This document shows positions 52,925-61,767 of a stretch of 64,000 nucleotides of DNA, in pieces (position 1 is the first letter of the stretch; every line of letters starts with the position of its first letter). The notes under the pieces were generated by a model. It was not told the origin of the DNA. It saw nothing but the letters and a program-made list of their open reading frames with translations, and did no database searches. A program made the position numbers and the translations under genes. Source of the DNA: Capnocytophaga sp. oral taxon 878 (lineage in GTDB: Bacteria; Bacteroidota; Bacteroidia; Flavobacteriales; Flavobacteriaceae); assembly GCF_002999135.1 (NCBI RefSeq), contig NZ_CP027229.1, forward strand, positions 2,889,501 through 2,953,500, written 5' to 3'.

Positions 52925-54271
52925 ATGAACGACTTTGAATATGCTTATCCGTTTGCCTCGGTGATAGAAGAGGCGAACGCTCACGAGAAGAATTTTATCT
53001 TTTCGCACTGCTCTGAACTTAAAGAAGACAATGCTGTGCCTTGTTTCTTCTGGGGTAATATCACGCAACCTTTTGTAGTGGCTAAATGCTTATCGGCACT
53101 GGCTAAGACGGTGGCTTCACAGTTTGCTATTGCCCCTGGTGTGCTTGCTAAACTACGTGACCCTATTATTTCGGTAGGGAATGGAGAATTGCTTTTTGAG
53201 GGGTTCTCGTCCTGTAATAGTGTTTATGCCCGTGTGGGCTTGCGCAATGATGTGTTGGACGGAGATTTCTTACAGAGTGGCTGTACTAATATCGATTTCA
53301 ATGATGTAACGGTACGTGCTTTTAATGCTGTAACTGCTGCTGAAAAGATGATTTTGGGTATAGGGCAAAAGCAATCGCACTTTATTACTGAGAAATACAA
53401 AACAGTGGAGAAGAAAGTAACCCTGCCCAATAGATGGATTAAGGGCTTGGGCAATGTGCAAGTGTATCTTTCGGAAATGGATTTGGCGTACCGGCTTAAT
53501 AAAGCCGAGGCTATACAGCTTTTTCGTTCTTTGCCTAAACAGGCTGTAAAGAATGATTACTACTTGGTGAAACGGGGTGTGGGATATACTTTTGCCCCGA
53601 CCCCAACGGCAGATGCTATTAAGATAGGAGGTGTACACCGGTTAAACCTTTTGCAGAGCTTGTTGCTTTTGGCAGATAGCCTGTATGTGTATAGAAGTGA
53701 TAGTGAGCAATCGGTAGCTTTTGTGTTGCACTTTAAGGGAGTAGAGATGCTCTTCTTGCTATCGGATGGGGTATATAGAGGTTTCTCGGGAGAGGGAAAA
53801 TATTTGGAGCATATGATAGAAGATGTGCCTATGGAATGGTTGGTGGGTATTAATAATTTCTTCAAAACGAATGAGGTGTTTTCGCCAGCAATGGTAGCTA
53901 TTGAAAATGATGTGAATATGGGTACTATGACTACCTTGCAGGCATCGCTTTCGAGCATAGGGCTATTGGGGTATAACCTTACTGATGGTAATTATTTTTA
54001 TAGGCGCTTGCCTTTTAAACCAGAGCGCTTGATCAGTTTGAATCCGCGATTGCAGAATGCTAAGAAGCTTACCCAAAACGATGAGGTGCAGCTTATAGAA
54101 CAGCGCGAGGGCTATGTAAAAGCTAATGTGAAGGGTACGGGCGGGGTTACCCATACGGTTATTCTCGATGGAGAGAAGGCACAATGCACTTGCAATTGGT
54201 ACACCAATCACCAAACAAATAGAGGATTATGCAAGCATATTTTGGCAACTAAGATGATGACAAGTTCATAG
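52925..54271 (+). CDS. SWIM zinc-finger protein
   Basis: A 448-residue protein without signal peptide. The C-terminal SWIM motif has CTC at about 421-423 and CKH at about 436-438, matching CxCx(n)CxH, a predicted zinc site that binds DNA or protein. The rest is a mixed alpha/beta region (about 1-400) that I do not recognise by name. SWIM proteins of this size are encoded beside MoxR ATPase and vWA genes in other bacteria (for example yehQ near yehL and yehP in E. coli). Here the partners in cis are the five DUF6493-like genes. Confidence 0.85.
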   Translation: MNDFEYAYPFASVIEEANAHEKNFIFSHCSELKEDNAVPCFFWGNITQPFVVAKCLSALAKTVASQFAIAPGVLAKLRDPIISVGNGELLFEGFSSCNSVYARVGLRNDVLDGDFLQSGCTNIDFNDVTVRAFNAVTAAEKMILGIGQKQSHFITEKYKTVEKKVTLPNRWIKGLGNVQVYLSEMDLAYRLNKAEAIQLFRSLPKQAVKNDYYLVKRGVGYTFAPTPTADAIKIGGVHRLNLLQSLLLLADSLYVYRSDSEQSVAFVLHFKGVEMLFLLSDGVYRGFSGEGKYLEHMIEDVPMEWLVGINNFFKTNEVFSPAMVAIENDVNMGTMTTLQASLSSIGLLGYNLTDGNYFYRRLPFKPERLISLNPRLQNAKKLTQNDEVQLIEQREGYVKANVKGTGGVTHTVILDGEKAQCTCNWYTNHQTNRGLCKHILATKMMTSS

Positions 54272-54325
54272 GTTAATGTACTGAATACGGTCAGTTATTT
54301 GCTTGTGATAGTGGAGTGGTGGGCT

Positions 54326-54790
54326 TTAATCGGGGTTGAACAAGTTCAGTACGACACTTAGAGTGAAACCTTCAAAGGCGGTTTGCTCTCTGAAAGGGAT
54401 GGAATAGCCTATGTAAGTGCCTAATAGGTTTGCGCCGGAGAGCCCTATGCGAGGGTGTATGCAGTGGGTATTGACTGAGAAGCCTATGGCTAAGGGTGTT
54501 AAACTTGTTTCGGCACCTATTTCGGGGATGATTTGTACTTTGGAGGGCATATTGGCGTGTGAGCTTATGTGTGCCCCTGCGTAGAGGGTTGTTCCTGTGG
54601 GTAGAGAGGAATCCCAGCCACCGCCAGCGCTTCCGCTTCCGTCATCGAAGGAGTTGAGGGAGATGCCTAAAAAGCCTAAGTTATGTGACTTATTGCTGTG
54701 GGTGTAGGCTGCCCTGATACCTATATATTCAAAATCTTGAGCGCTTGCTAATAAAGGGATAAGTAGCAATGAAAGGAGTAGTTTTTTCAT
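54326..54790 (-). CDS. Small exported beta-rich protein, paralogue 1 of a pair
   Basis: A 154-residue exported protein (signal peptide, cleavage near SAQ-D) with about eight alternating strands (YIGIRAAYTHSNKSHNLGF, KVQIIPEIGAE, TYIGYSIPFREQTAFEGFTLSVVLNLF). The aromatic, strand-like end suits a small outer-membrane barrel. Its neighbour at 54875 is a clear paralogue. No family name. It is 84 nt behind that neighbour with a hairpin between. Confidence 0.7.
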   Translation of the reverse strand: MKKLLLSLLLIPLLASAQDFEYIGIRAAYTHSNKSHNLGFLGISLNSFDDGSGSAGGGWDSSLPTGTTLYAGAHISSHANMPSKVQIIPEIGAETSLTPLAIGFSVNTHCIHPRIGLSGANLLGTYIGYSIPFREQTAFEGFTLSVVLNLFNPD

Positions 54791-54831
54791 AGATAATAAT
54801 TGAGAAATAGTTTTTGGGGGTAATTAGAGAT

Positions 54832-54866
54832 TAGCAGATGGGCGAAGGTAATTCGCCTATCTGCTA
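54832..54866. terminator. Hairpin between the paired barrel-like genes
   Basis: TAGCAGATGGGCGAA (54832-54846) pairs with TTCGCCTATCTGCTA (54852-54866), one mismatch. T follows on the + strand; on the - strand the downstream T run is weak, so it may partly end transcription after the 54875 gene. Confidence 0.65.
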
Positions 54867-54874
54867 TTTTTTTT

Positions 54875-55324
54875 CTAGAAATTATCAAATATGTTTAGGA
54901 ATATGGTGAGGGTGAAGCCCTCGAAGGAGGTTTTTTCTCGGAAAGGTACGGAATAGCCTACGTAGCAGCCGTGTACATTGACCAAAGAGAGTCCGATGCG
55001 GGGCTGGAAGCAATGTGTATTGACAGAGATGCCTGCTGTGAGGATTACTAAGGCGGCTTCGATACCTACTTCGGGGATGATTTGTACTTTGGAGGGCATA
55101 TCGGAGTGGGCGCCTAAATGTACTCCGCCGTAAATGGTGGTTCCGGTGGGTATTGACATAAATCCGGCATTACCAGAGTCGTACGAGTTAAGGGAGATTC
55201 CTGCGAATCCTAAGTTGTGTGATTGATTACTATGGGTGTAGGCTAAACGCAGGCCTGTAGAATCAAAACTTTGTGCGCTGCTTACTATGGGTAGGAGGCA
55301 GCATAGGAATAATAATTTTTTCAT
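54875..55324 (-). CDS. Small exported beta-rich protein, paralogue 2 of a pair
   Basis: A 149-residue exported protein, paralogue of the 54326 gene with the same strand order (LRLAYTHSNQSHNLGFAGISLNSYDSG, PSKVQIIPEVGIE, CYVGYSVPFREKTSFEGFTL). Shared and variable parts indicate a tandem duplication. Probably an outer-membrane barrel; role unknown. Its promoter abuts the minisatellite. Confidence 0.7.
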   Translation of the reverse strand: MKKLLFLCCLLPIVSSAQSFDSTGLRLAYTHSNQSHNLGFAGISLNSYDSGNAGFMSIPTGTTIYGGVHLGAHSDMPSKVQIIPEVGIEAALVILTAGISVNTHCFQPRIGLSLVNVHGCYVGYSVPFREKTSFEGFTLTIFLNIFDNF

Positions 55325-55342
55325 AGTGGTTTATTTTTTTGG

Positions 55343-55372
55343 CAAAGGTAATAAAAAAAAATTAAAGGACAA
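55343..55372 (-). promoter_or_regulatory. Promoter of the paired barrel-like genes
   Basis: On the - strand: TTG (complement of 55370-55372), 19-nt spacer, TACCTTTG (complement of 55343-55350). It ends 4 nt from the first minisatellite unit. Confidence 0.7.
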
Positions 55373-55376
55373 ATTA

Positions 55377-55568
55377 GGGGATAGGAGGTAGGGGATAGGA
55401 GGTAGGGGATAGGAGTTAGGGGATAGGAGTTAGGGGATAGGAGTTAGGGGATAGGAGTTAGGGGGGAGGAGTTAGGGGGTAGGAGTTAGGGGGTAGGAGT
55501 TAGGGGGTAGGAGTTAGGGGGTAGGAGTTAGGGGGTAGGAGTTAGGGGGTAGGAGTTAGGGGGTAGGT
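55377..55568. repeat. 14-bp minisatellite, about 13 units
   Basis: Two units of GGGGATAGGAGGTA, four of GGGGATAGGAGTTA, one of GGGGGGAGGAGTTA and six of GGGGGTAGGAGTTA, then a decaying unit. Read on the other strand (CCTAACTCCTACCC) it matches the CCT heptad family at 12310 and 39841. The G runs could form G-quadruplexes. Confidence 0.92.
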
Positions 55569-55598
55569 AAGAGGGAGGGGAGTTAGTGCGAAAACTAT

Positions 55599-55642
55599 CC
55601 TTCGTTTATAGTTCGTTTATCCTTCGTTTATCGTTCGTTCAT
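55599..55642 (+). repeat. Dispersed 11-bp-period repeat, copy 4
   Basis: CCTTCGTTTAT, AGTTCGTTTAT, CCTTCGTTTAT, CGTTCGTTCAT at exact 11-nt spacing, followed by a G-rich tract. Confidence 0.88.
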
Positions 55643-55807
55643 CATATAAGATGGGTGGGGTGGGGGTAAGGTGGGGGTAGGGTTGAGGTAAGGGTAAGAT
55701 GAGGGTAAGGTAGGGGGTGGGAGGGGCTGGAATGGGGGTGAAATTAAAATAAAGTGATAAGAAAAAAAATATTTTGCATAAAATATGTCTAATTAGAAAA
55801 AACTTTG

Positions 55808-55815
55808 TACCTTTG
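55808..55815 (+). promoter_or_regulatory. -7 box of the glycogen gene
   Basis: TACCTTTG at 55808-55815; a matching TTG is not clear. The inferred leader is about 52 nt and excludes the longer frame from 55774. Confidence 0.55.
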
Positions 55816-55872
55816 CCACGTCGTTTGTATTATTACGCATTAACTAAAGAAGGACAACTTAATACTGATATA

Positions 55873-58800
55873 ATGAGCAGCAAGAAGAAATTAAATCCTG
55901 ACTATGTATTTGAGACAAGTTGGGAGGTGTGTAACAAAGTAGGCGGTATTCATACTGTTATTGCTACTAAGGCACCAAGTATTGTAAAAGAATTCAGGAG
56001 TAAATATATATTGATAGGTCCTGATATTTGGCAGCATAATGAGAACAAGGAGTTTGTAGAGAATGCAGATCTTTTTAAATCGTGGCGAGCTAAAGCAGCT
56101 ACGGAAGGTTTGCGTGTGCGTGTGGGTAACTGGAAAATAGAAGGGAATCCTGTTGTAATACTTGTGGACTTTTCGCACTATATAAGCTCAAAGAATGAGA
56201 TATTGCGCTATTATTGGGATAATTATAAGCTTGATTCATTTAATAGTTCATGGGACTATGTGGAATCGGTGCTTTTTGGTTATGGAGTAGGTAGAGTTAT
56301 TGAGAGTTTTGTGAAGTTTAATACGGCATCACGTGAGAATGTGATTTGTCATTTCCACGAGTGGATGACAGGTAGCGGATTGCTTTACATTGAGGATAAG
56401 ATGCCTAAGATAGGCTCGGTATTCACGACTCACGCTACTGTAGTGGGTAGATCAATAGCTGGTAATGGTTATCCGTTGTACAATGAGATGAAGCATTATA
56501 ACCCTGAGGAGATGGCTTATCGTTTTGGGGTACAGCACAAACATTTACTTGAGAAAGAAACGGCTAAAGTGGCAGACTGCTTCACTACTGTGAGTGAAAT
56601 TACAGCCCAAGAAGCATTGCACTTTTTGAATAGAAAAACAGATATTATTACGCCTAACGGCTTTGAGAATAAGATATTGCCTGCTGAGAAGGATTTTCCT
56701 AAGAAACGCACTGAGGCAAGAGAGAGACTTGTGAATGTAGCGCAGGCATTGTTAGGACAAGCTGTGGCTGCTACTACTAAGATAGTGGCTATAAGTGGTA
56801 GATATGAGTTCCATAATAAGGGTATTGATGCTTTTATAGATGCTCTTGGGGCGCTAAATAGAAATCCTAAGAACAAGAAGGAATTATTGGCGTATATTCT
56901 TATCCCTACGGCTCATGATGCGCCTAACCAAGGATTGTTACACAACTTGGTAAACCCACATCAGACGGTAGATAATGAGCAAAAGCATCTTACACATATA
57001 TTGCCTGATGCTTATCATGATGTGATTATGACTCGCATTTATGAGCAGCAGCTTTTCAACCGTAAAGAAGATAAGGTGAAGGTGATTTTCTGTCCAAGTT
57101 ACCTAAATGGTTATGACGGGGTGTTTAACCTTAGTTATTACGATTTGCTAATGGGATTGGATAGCACAGTATTCCCTTCTTACTATGAGCCTTGGGGTTA
57201 TACTCCGCTTGAGAGCTTGGCATTCCGTGTGCCTACCATAACAACTACCCTTGCAGGTTTTGGTAAATGGGTGAATGATTATTATCCTGAGAAACAAAAT
57301 GCTATACAGGTAATTGAGCGTAATGATAGCAATTACGGTGATGTAGTAGGGGCGATAGTGAAAGATATTACGGCTTTGCTTGACAGTAAAGAAGCTGAAC
57401 TAGAAGCGCGCAGAACTACAGCTGGTAAAGTAGCGGATATTGCTCTTTGGAAGAACCTTGTACAGTACTATATAAAGAGTTATGAGCTTACCCTTGAAAA
57501 TATTGAGGATAGGGTAGAGAAATTACCTCCTATAGAGACAGAAGGGGTGGCTTACTTAGAAAAATCAAAGGTGGTGAATAGCCCTAACTGGCGTAGTGTG
57601 ATTATTCACCGTGCGATGCCAGAAGCTTTACAGCCATTGGAAGAACTTGCTAAGAACCTTTGGTGGTGCTGGAACGATGAGGCTTATGAGGTATTTAAAT
57701 ACATTGATAAAGATAAATGGATTGAGGTACGTAAAAACCCTATAGCTTTGCTTGATAGTATCTCGCTTAAACGCTATAAAGAGTTGGAGCAGGATAATGT
57801 GTTTATGCGCAACCTATCAAAGGTGTATGCCGATTTCCAAGAATATATGTCGAAAAAGGCAGAAATGGTGAGTCCGTCGGTTTCATATTTTAGTATGGAG
57901 TACGGTTTGCACTCATCATTAAAGATATATTCAGGAGGGTTGGGTATTTTGGCAGGAGATTATCTGAAAGAAGCTAGTGACAAGGCTACCAAGATAACAG
58001 GGGTAGGATTGTTATATAGATATGGTTATTTCACTCAGAAATTGTCATCTGCAGGTAATCAAGAAGCTGATTATGAAGCACAAGATTTTTCAAAAATACC
58101 AGTAACACCTGTTACAGATGAGACAGGTAAATGGGTGATAGTGTCGATAGATTTGCCAGGTAGAACCCTTTACGCACGAGTATGGCGTGTGGATGTGGGA
58201 CGTATAGAGCTTTATTTGCTTGATACAGACTTTGAAAATAACCGAGATGATGACCGTTCAATCACACACCACTTATATGGTGGAGATTGGGAGAACCGCC
58301 TTAAACAAGAGATGCTCTTGGGATTAGGAGGTATTAAGATGTTACGTAAGCTGGGTATTGATAGTGATATTTACCACTGCAATGAAGGACACGCAGCATT
58401 TATAGGATTGGAACGCCTTGGTGAATATATACAAAATAATAATCTTGCATTTTCGGAAGCGATAGAAGTAGTAAGAGCTTCATCACTATTTACAACACAT
58501 ACCCCTGTGCCTGCAGGACACGATGCTTTTGAAGAAGGCTTGTTACGAGCATACTTAAATGGTTATGCAGATAAGCTACACGTGAGTTGGGAGCAAATAT
58601 TAGCTTTGGGTAAAATAAACTTAGAGAATCCTCACGAGAAATTCTCGATGAGTAACCTTGCTGCTAACTTATCACAAGAAGTGAATGGAGTAAGCTGGTT
58701 ACACGGAGAAGTAAGTAAAGATATATTAAAAGACTTATGGCCAGGTTATATGCCAGAAGAGCTACATATTAGCTATGTGACTAACGGGGTACATCAGCCT

Positions 58801-60114
58801 ACTTGGACAGCAGGCTTATGGAAAGAAGTAGAGAATGAGGTGTTTGGCAAAGATTACAAAACACATCATTATGATCCTAAAGGTTTTGAGGGTATTTATA
58901 AAGTATCAGACCAACGTGTATGGGAGATTAAAACTGCTTTACGTTCAAAGCTCTTGCGCCGTGTGGAACAAAAACTGCGTTTAGAAAAGAATACTCCTTA
59001 TTTCTCGCCACGCCAGTTGGTAGAGATTAAAGAGAACTTGCGTGAAGATATTCTTACTATAGGTTTTGCACGCCGTTTTGCTACCTATAAACGCGCGCAC
59101 TTGCTCTTTACTAATATTGAGCGATTGGATAAGATAGTGAATAATCCTGAACGCCCAGTACAATTTATTTTTGCTGGTAAAGCACACCCAGCTGATAAGG
59201 CAGGACAAGATTTGATTAAGAATATTGTGGAAATATCGAAATTACCACAGTTTTTAGGTAAGATATTGTTCATTCCGAACTATGATATGGAGTTGGCACG
59301 CCATATGGTACAAGGGGTAGACGTATGGATGAATACACCTACACGTCCGCTTGAAGCTTCGGGAACCAGTGGAGAAAAGGCAGCGATGAATGGAACTATG
59401 CATTTTAGCGTACTTGATGGTTGGTGGGTAGAAGGATATAGAGAGGATGCGGGATGGGCATTGCCTATGGAACGCGCTTATGAAAGCCAACAGTACCAAG
59501 ATGAGATGGATGCTGAGATGATTTATAACATCATTGAGGATGAGATAGCTCCTATATTCTATGATAAGAATAAAGATGGTATTTCATCGCGCTGGTGTGC
59601 TCTTATCAAGAATACCATTGCTAAGGTAGCAGTAAACTTTACTACTACCCGTATGCTTACTGATTACGAAAAGCAATACTATTACCCAATGACTGAGCGT
59701 GTGACTAAGATTAAAGATAATCAGTTTGCTCTTGCTATTGAACTATCTGGCTGGAAACGCAAAGTTACCCAAGAATGGGATAATATTAAGGTGGTAGACT
59801 TTAAAGTGCCAAATCGTAATGAACAGCTTATATCAATAGGTAAGACTTATAAAGGAGAGATTACACTAGATGTAGGAGACCTAAGTCCAGAAGATATAGG
59901 AGTAGAATTGGTAGTGGCTGAATATAAGGATGATAAGATGAAGGTGTTGTCGACAACTGAATTTGCTTTGGCATACCATGAAGGTACACGAGGGACTTAT
60001 CAGTTAGAGATAGCATCGGAATATCCGGGAGCGTTACAGTTGGCAATACGGATATTCCCTAAGAATGAACTTTTGCCTCACCGACAAGATTTTGCTTTGG
60101 TAAAATGGTTATAA
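55873..60114 (+). CDS. Glycogen synthase-alpha-glucan phosphorylase fusion
   Basis: A 1413-residue protein with two enzymes of glycogen metabolism. Residues about 8-560 are a GT3 synthase (SWEVCNKVGGIHTV, HEWMTGSG, FPSYYEPWGYTPLES), the eukaryote-like type using a nucleotide sugar. From about 567 an alpha-glucan phosphorylase (GT35) follows: LEELAKNLWWCWN, YFSMEYGLHSSLKIYSGGLG, HCNEGHAAF, and GTSGEKAAMNG near 1163 with the lysine that should hold pyridoxal phosphate. It thus combines making and breaking glycogen. The start at 55873 (MSSKKKLNPDYVFE) is preferred over a longer frame. It is a single-gene unit. Confidence 0.93.
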   Translation: MSSKKKLNPDYVFETSWEVCNKVGGIHTVIATKAPSIVKEFRSKYILIGPDIWQHNENKEFVENADLFKSWRAKAATEGLRVRVGNWKIEGNPVVILVDFSHYISSKNEILRYYWDNYKLDSFNSSWDYVESVLFGYGVGRVIESFVKFNTASRENVICHFHEWMTGSGLLYIEDKMPKIGSVFTTHATVVGRSIAGNGYPLYNEMKHYNPEEMAYRFGVQHKHLLEKETAKVADCFTTVSEITAQEALHFLNRKTDIITPNGFENKILPAEKDFPKKRTEARERLVNVAQALLGQAVAATTKIVAISGRYEFHNKGIDAFIDALGALNRNPKNKKELLAYILIPTAHDAPNQGLLHNLVNPHQTVDNEQKHLTHILPDAYHDVIMTRIYEQQLFNRKEDKVKVIFCPSYLNGYDGVFNLSYYDLLMGLDSTVFPSYYEPWGYTPLESLAFRVPTITTTLAGFGKWVNDYYPEKQNAIQVIERNDSNYGDVVGAIVKDITALLDSKEAELEARRTTAGKVADIALWKNLVQYYIKSYELTLENIEDRVEKLPPIETEGVAYLEKSKVVNSPNWRSVIIHRAMPEALQPLEELAKNLWWCWNDEAYEVFKYIDKDKWIEVRKNPIALLDSISLKRYKELEQDNVFMRNLSKVYADFQEYMSKKAEMVSPSVSYFSMEYGLHSSLKIYSGGLGILAGDYLKEASDKATKITGVGLLYRYGYFTQKLSSAGNQEADYEAQDFSKIPVTPVTDETGKWVIVSIDLPGRTLYARVWRVDVGRIELYLLDTDFENNRDDDRSITHHLYGGDWENRLKQEMLLGLGGIKMLRKLGIDSDIYHCNEGHAAFIGLERLGEYIQNNNLAFSEAIEVVRASSLFTTHTPVPAGHDAFEEGLLRAYLNGYADKLHVSWEQILALGKINLENPHEKFSMSNLAANLSQEVNGVSWLHGEVSKDILKDLWPGYMPEELHISYVTNGVHQPTWTAGLWKEVENEVFGKDYKTHHYDPKGFEGIYKVSDQRVWEIKTALRSKLLRRVEQKLRLEKNTPYFSPRQLVEIKENLREDILTIGFARRFATYKRAHLLFTNIERLDKIVNNPERPVQFIFAGKAHPADKAGQDLIKNIVEISKLPQFLGKILFIPNYDMELARHMVQGVDVWMNTPTRPLEASGTSGEKAAMNGTMHFSVLDGWWVEGYREDAGWALPMERAYESQQYQDEMDAEMIYNIIEDEIAPIFYDKNKDGISSRWCALIKNTIAKVAVNFTTTRMLTDYEKQYYYPMTERVTKIKDNQFALAIELSGWKRKVTQEWDNIKVVDFKVPNRNEQLISIGKTYKGEITLDVGDLSPEDIGVELVVAEYKDDKMKVLSTTEFALAYHEGTRGTYQLEIASEYPGALQLAIRIFPKNELLPHRQDFALVKWL

Positions 60115-60267
60115 TTTTTCTGAAGAGCAATAAAGTAGTAAAATAAGTATAAAAAAGCAAATGAGGTAAATGGTTGATAATCAATAGTTAATAAACTTAT
60201 TTTTTGTTAGGCATTAAATTTAACAAAAAAAAAATGTTTTAAAATTTAAACGTATCAAAATATTGCC

Positions 60268-60275
60268 TATATTTG
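60268..60275 (+). promoter_or_regulatory. -7 box of the OmpA-family gene
   Basis: TATATTTG, about 39 nt before the start codon; AT-rich DNA upstream, no clear TTG. Confidence 0.6.
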
Positions 60276-60313
60276 CACCAAAATTAAAATAGTAATCAAA
60301 TTCATTTTTAAGT

Positions 60314-61678
60314 ATGAAGAAAATCAAAGTAACTTTATTTGCTTTGGCTGCTGCTTTTACAGTAGGAGCACAAGCACAAGATGAAAACAATCCTTGGCAA
60401 ATAGGATTTGGAGTAAATTCCGTTGATATCCGTACTCCAATGGATTTTGGAGATGTTATTAAAGACTGGGGAGGGCCAAGTGATATCAACATTCTTCCTG
60501 CAGTATCTCGTCTTTCAGTAGGTAGATACATAGGGAAAGGTTTTTCTGCTGAACTTTCAGGGTCATTGAACAAAATCGAGAAAGGTTTTGGTTATAATAA
60601 AGATCTTGATAACAAAGTAGATCAGTCTTTTTGGGCTGTTAACTTAGCCGTTCAATACCACTTAAATAACTTGTGGAGTGGAGCAAGATGGTTTGATCCT
60701 TATGCTCAAGTAGGTGGAGGTTATGCTGCTATTGATAATGCTGGTAAACTTCGTACTCTTGCAGGAGGTGGTATTAACTTTTGGTTTACCGATAATATCG
60801 GTATTAACTTGCAAACAGCTTACCACCCAACAATGAAGTCTAAATCAGAAGAAAATTACTTCCAACATGCTTTGGGTATCGCTATCAAATTTGGAAAGCA
60901 AGATAAAGATGGTGATGGTGTAGCTGATAAAGATGATGCTTGTCCAGATGTAGCTGGAGATCCTAAACTTAATGGTTGCCCTGATAAAGATGGTGACGGT
61001 ATTGCTGATGAACAAGATGCTTGTCCAGAAGAAGCTGGTCTTCCTCAATTTAATGGTTGCCCTGATACTGATGGTGATGGTGTAGCTGATAAAGATGATG
61101 AGTGCCCTGAAGTAGCTGGATTAAAAGAATTTAAAGGTTGCCCTGATACTGATGGTGATGGTGTAGCAGATAAAGATGACAAATGTCCAGATGTAAAAGG
61201 TCCTAAAGAAAACAATGGTTGCCCTTGGCCAGATCGTGATGGTGATGGTGTTCTTGATAAAGACGACGAATGCGTTGATAAACCAGGTCCTGTTTCAAAC
61301 AATGGTTGCCCTGAAGTAACTCAAGACGTTCAAAAGAAATTGAATGACTTTGCAAAAACTATCTTGTTTGACCTTGGTAAAGCTACTATCCGTCCTGAAT
61401 CAGCTACTGTATTAAACAACATCGTTGAAGTGTTAAATGAGTATAAAAATGCTAAATTTGATGTTGAAGGACACACTGATAGCACTGGTAACAAAGCTAA
61501 AAACCAAAAACTTTCTGAAGAAAGAGCTAACTCTGTTAAAGTTTATCTTGTAGATAAAGGTATCAACCCAGCTCGTCTTTCTGCTAAAGGTTATGGTCCA
61601 GATAAACCAATTGCATCTAACAAGACTAAAAAAGGTAGAGATCTTAACCGTCGTGTTGAAATCAACTTGGTAAAATAG
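60314..61678 (+). CDS. OmpA-family protein with thrombospondin type 3 repeats
   Basis: A 454-residue outer-membrane protein of the OprF type. Signal peptide (cleavage near AQA-Q), an N-terminal eight-stranded barrel (about 25-195), five calcium-binding DxDGDGxxDxxD repeats (about 198-335, e.g. [15 protein letters not shown]), and a C-terminal OmpA domain (about 345-454; [31 protein letters not shown]) that binds peptidoglycan. It anchors the outer membrane to the wall. Own promoter and terminator; probably abundant. Confidence 0.95.
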   Translation: MKKIKVTLFALAAAFTVGAQAQDENNPWQIGFGVNSVDIRTPMDFGDVIKDWGGPSDINILPAVSRLSVGRYIGKGFSAELSGSLNKIEKGFGYNKDLDNKVDQSFWAVNLAVQYHLNNLWSGARWFDPYAQVGGGYAAIDNAGKLRTLAGGGINFWFTDNIGINLQTAYHPTMKSKSEENYFQHALGIAIKFGKQDKDGDGVADKDDACPDVAGDPKLNGCPDKDGDGIADEQDACPEEAGLPQFNGCPDTDGDGVADKDDECPEVAGLKEFKGCPDTDGDGVADKDDKCPDVKGPKENNGCPWPDRDGDGVLDKDDECVDKPGPVSNNGCPEVTQDVQKKLNDFAKTILFDLGKATIRPESATVLNNIVEVLNEYKNAKFDVEGHTDSTGNKAKNQKLSEERANSVKVYLVDKGINPARLSAKGYGPDKPIASNKTKKGRDLNRRVEINLVK

Positions 61679-61711
61679 TTTGAAATAAAGTGTTTTCATC
61701 TCTATAAAAAG

Positions 61712-61742
61712 AAAAAGAGGCTGCCAATGGTAGCCTCTTTTT
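61712..61742 (+). terminator. Terminator of the OmpA-family gene
   Basis: AAAAAGAGGCT (61712-61722) pairs with AGCCTCTTTTT (61732-61742), including T5. Confidence 0.9.
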
Positions 61743-61767
61743 AATTGTTAACTTTTAATTTTTTACT

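Larger units (their letters stand above)
55325..55872 (+). other. 548-bp gene-free stretch: minisatellite, 11-bp repeat and G-rich tract
   Basis: From left to right: the promoter of the left-going barrel gene, a 14-bp minisatellite, the 11-bp-period repeat, a G-rich tract with GGGTGGGGTGGGGG runs, and the promoter and leader of the glycogen gene. Confidence 0.65.

Noticed and set aside
55377..55568. Possible CRISPR array
   Set aside because: Units of 14 bp are directly adjacent without spacers and no cas gene is present; it is a minisatellite.
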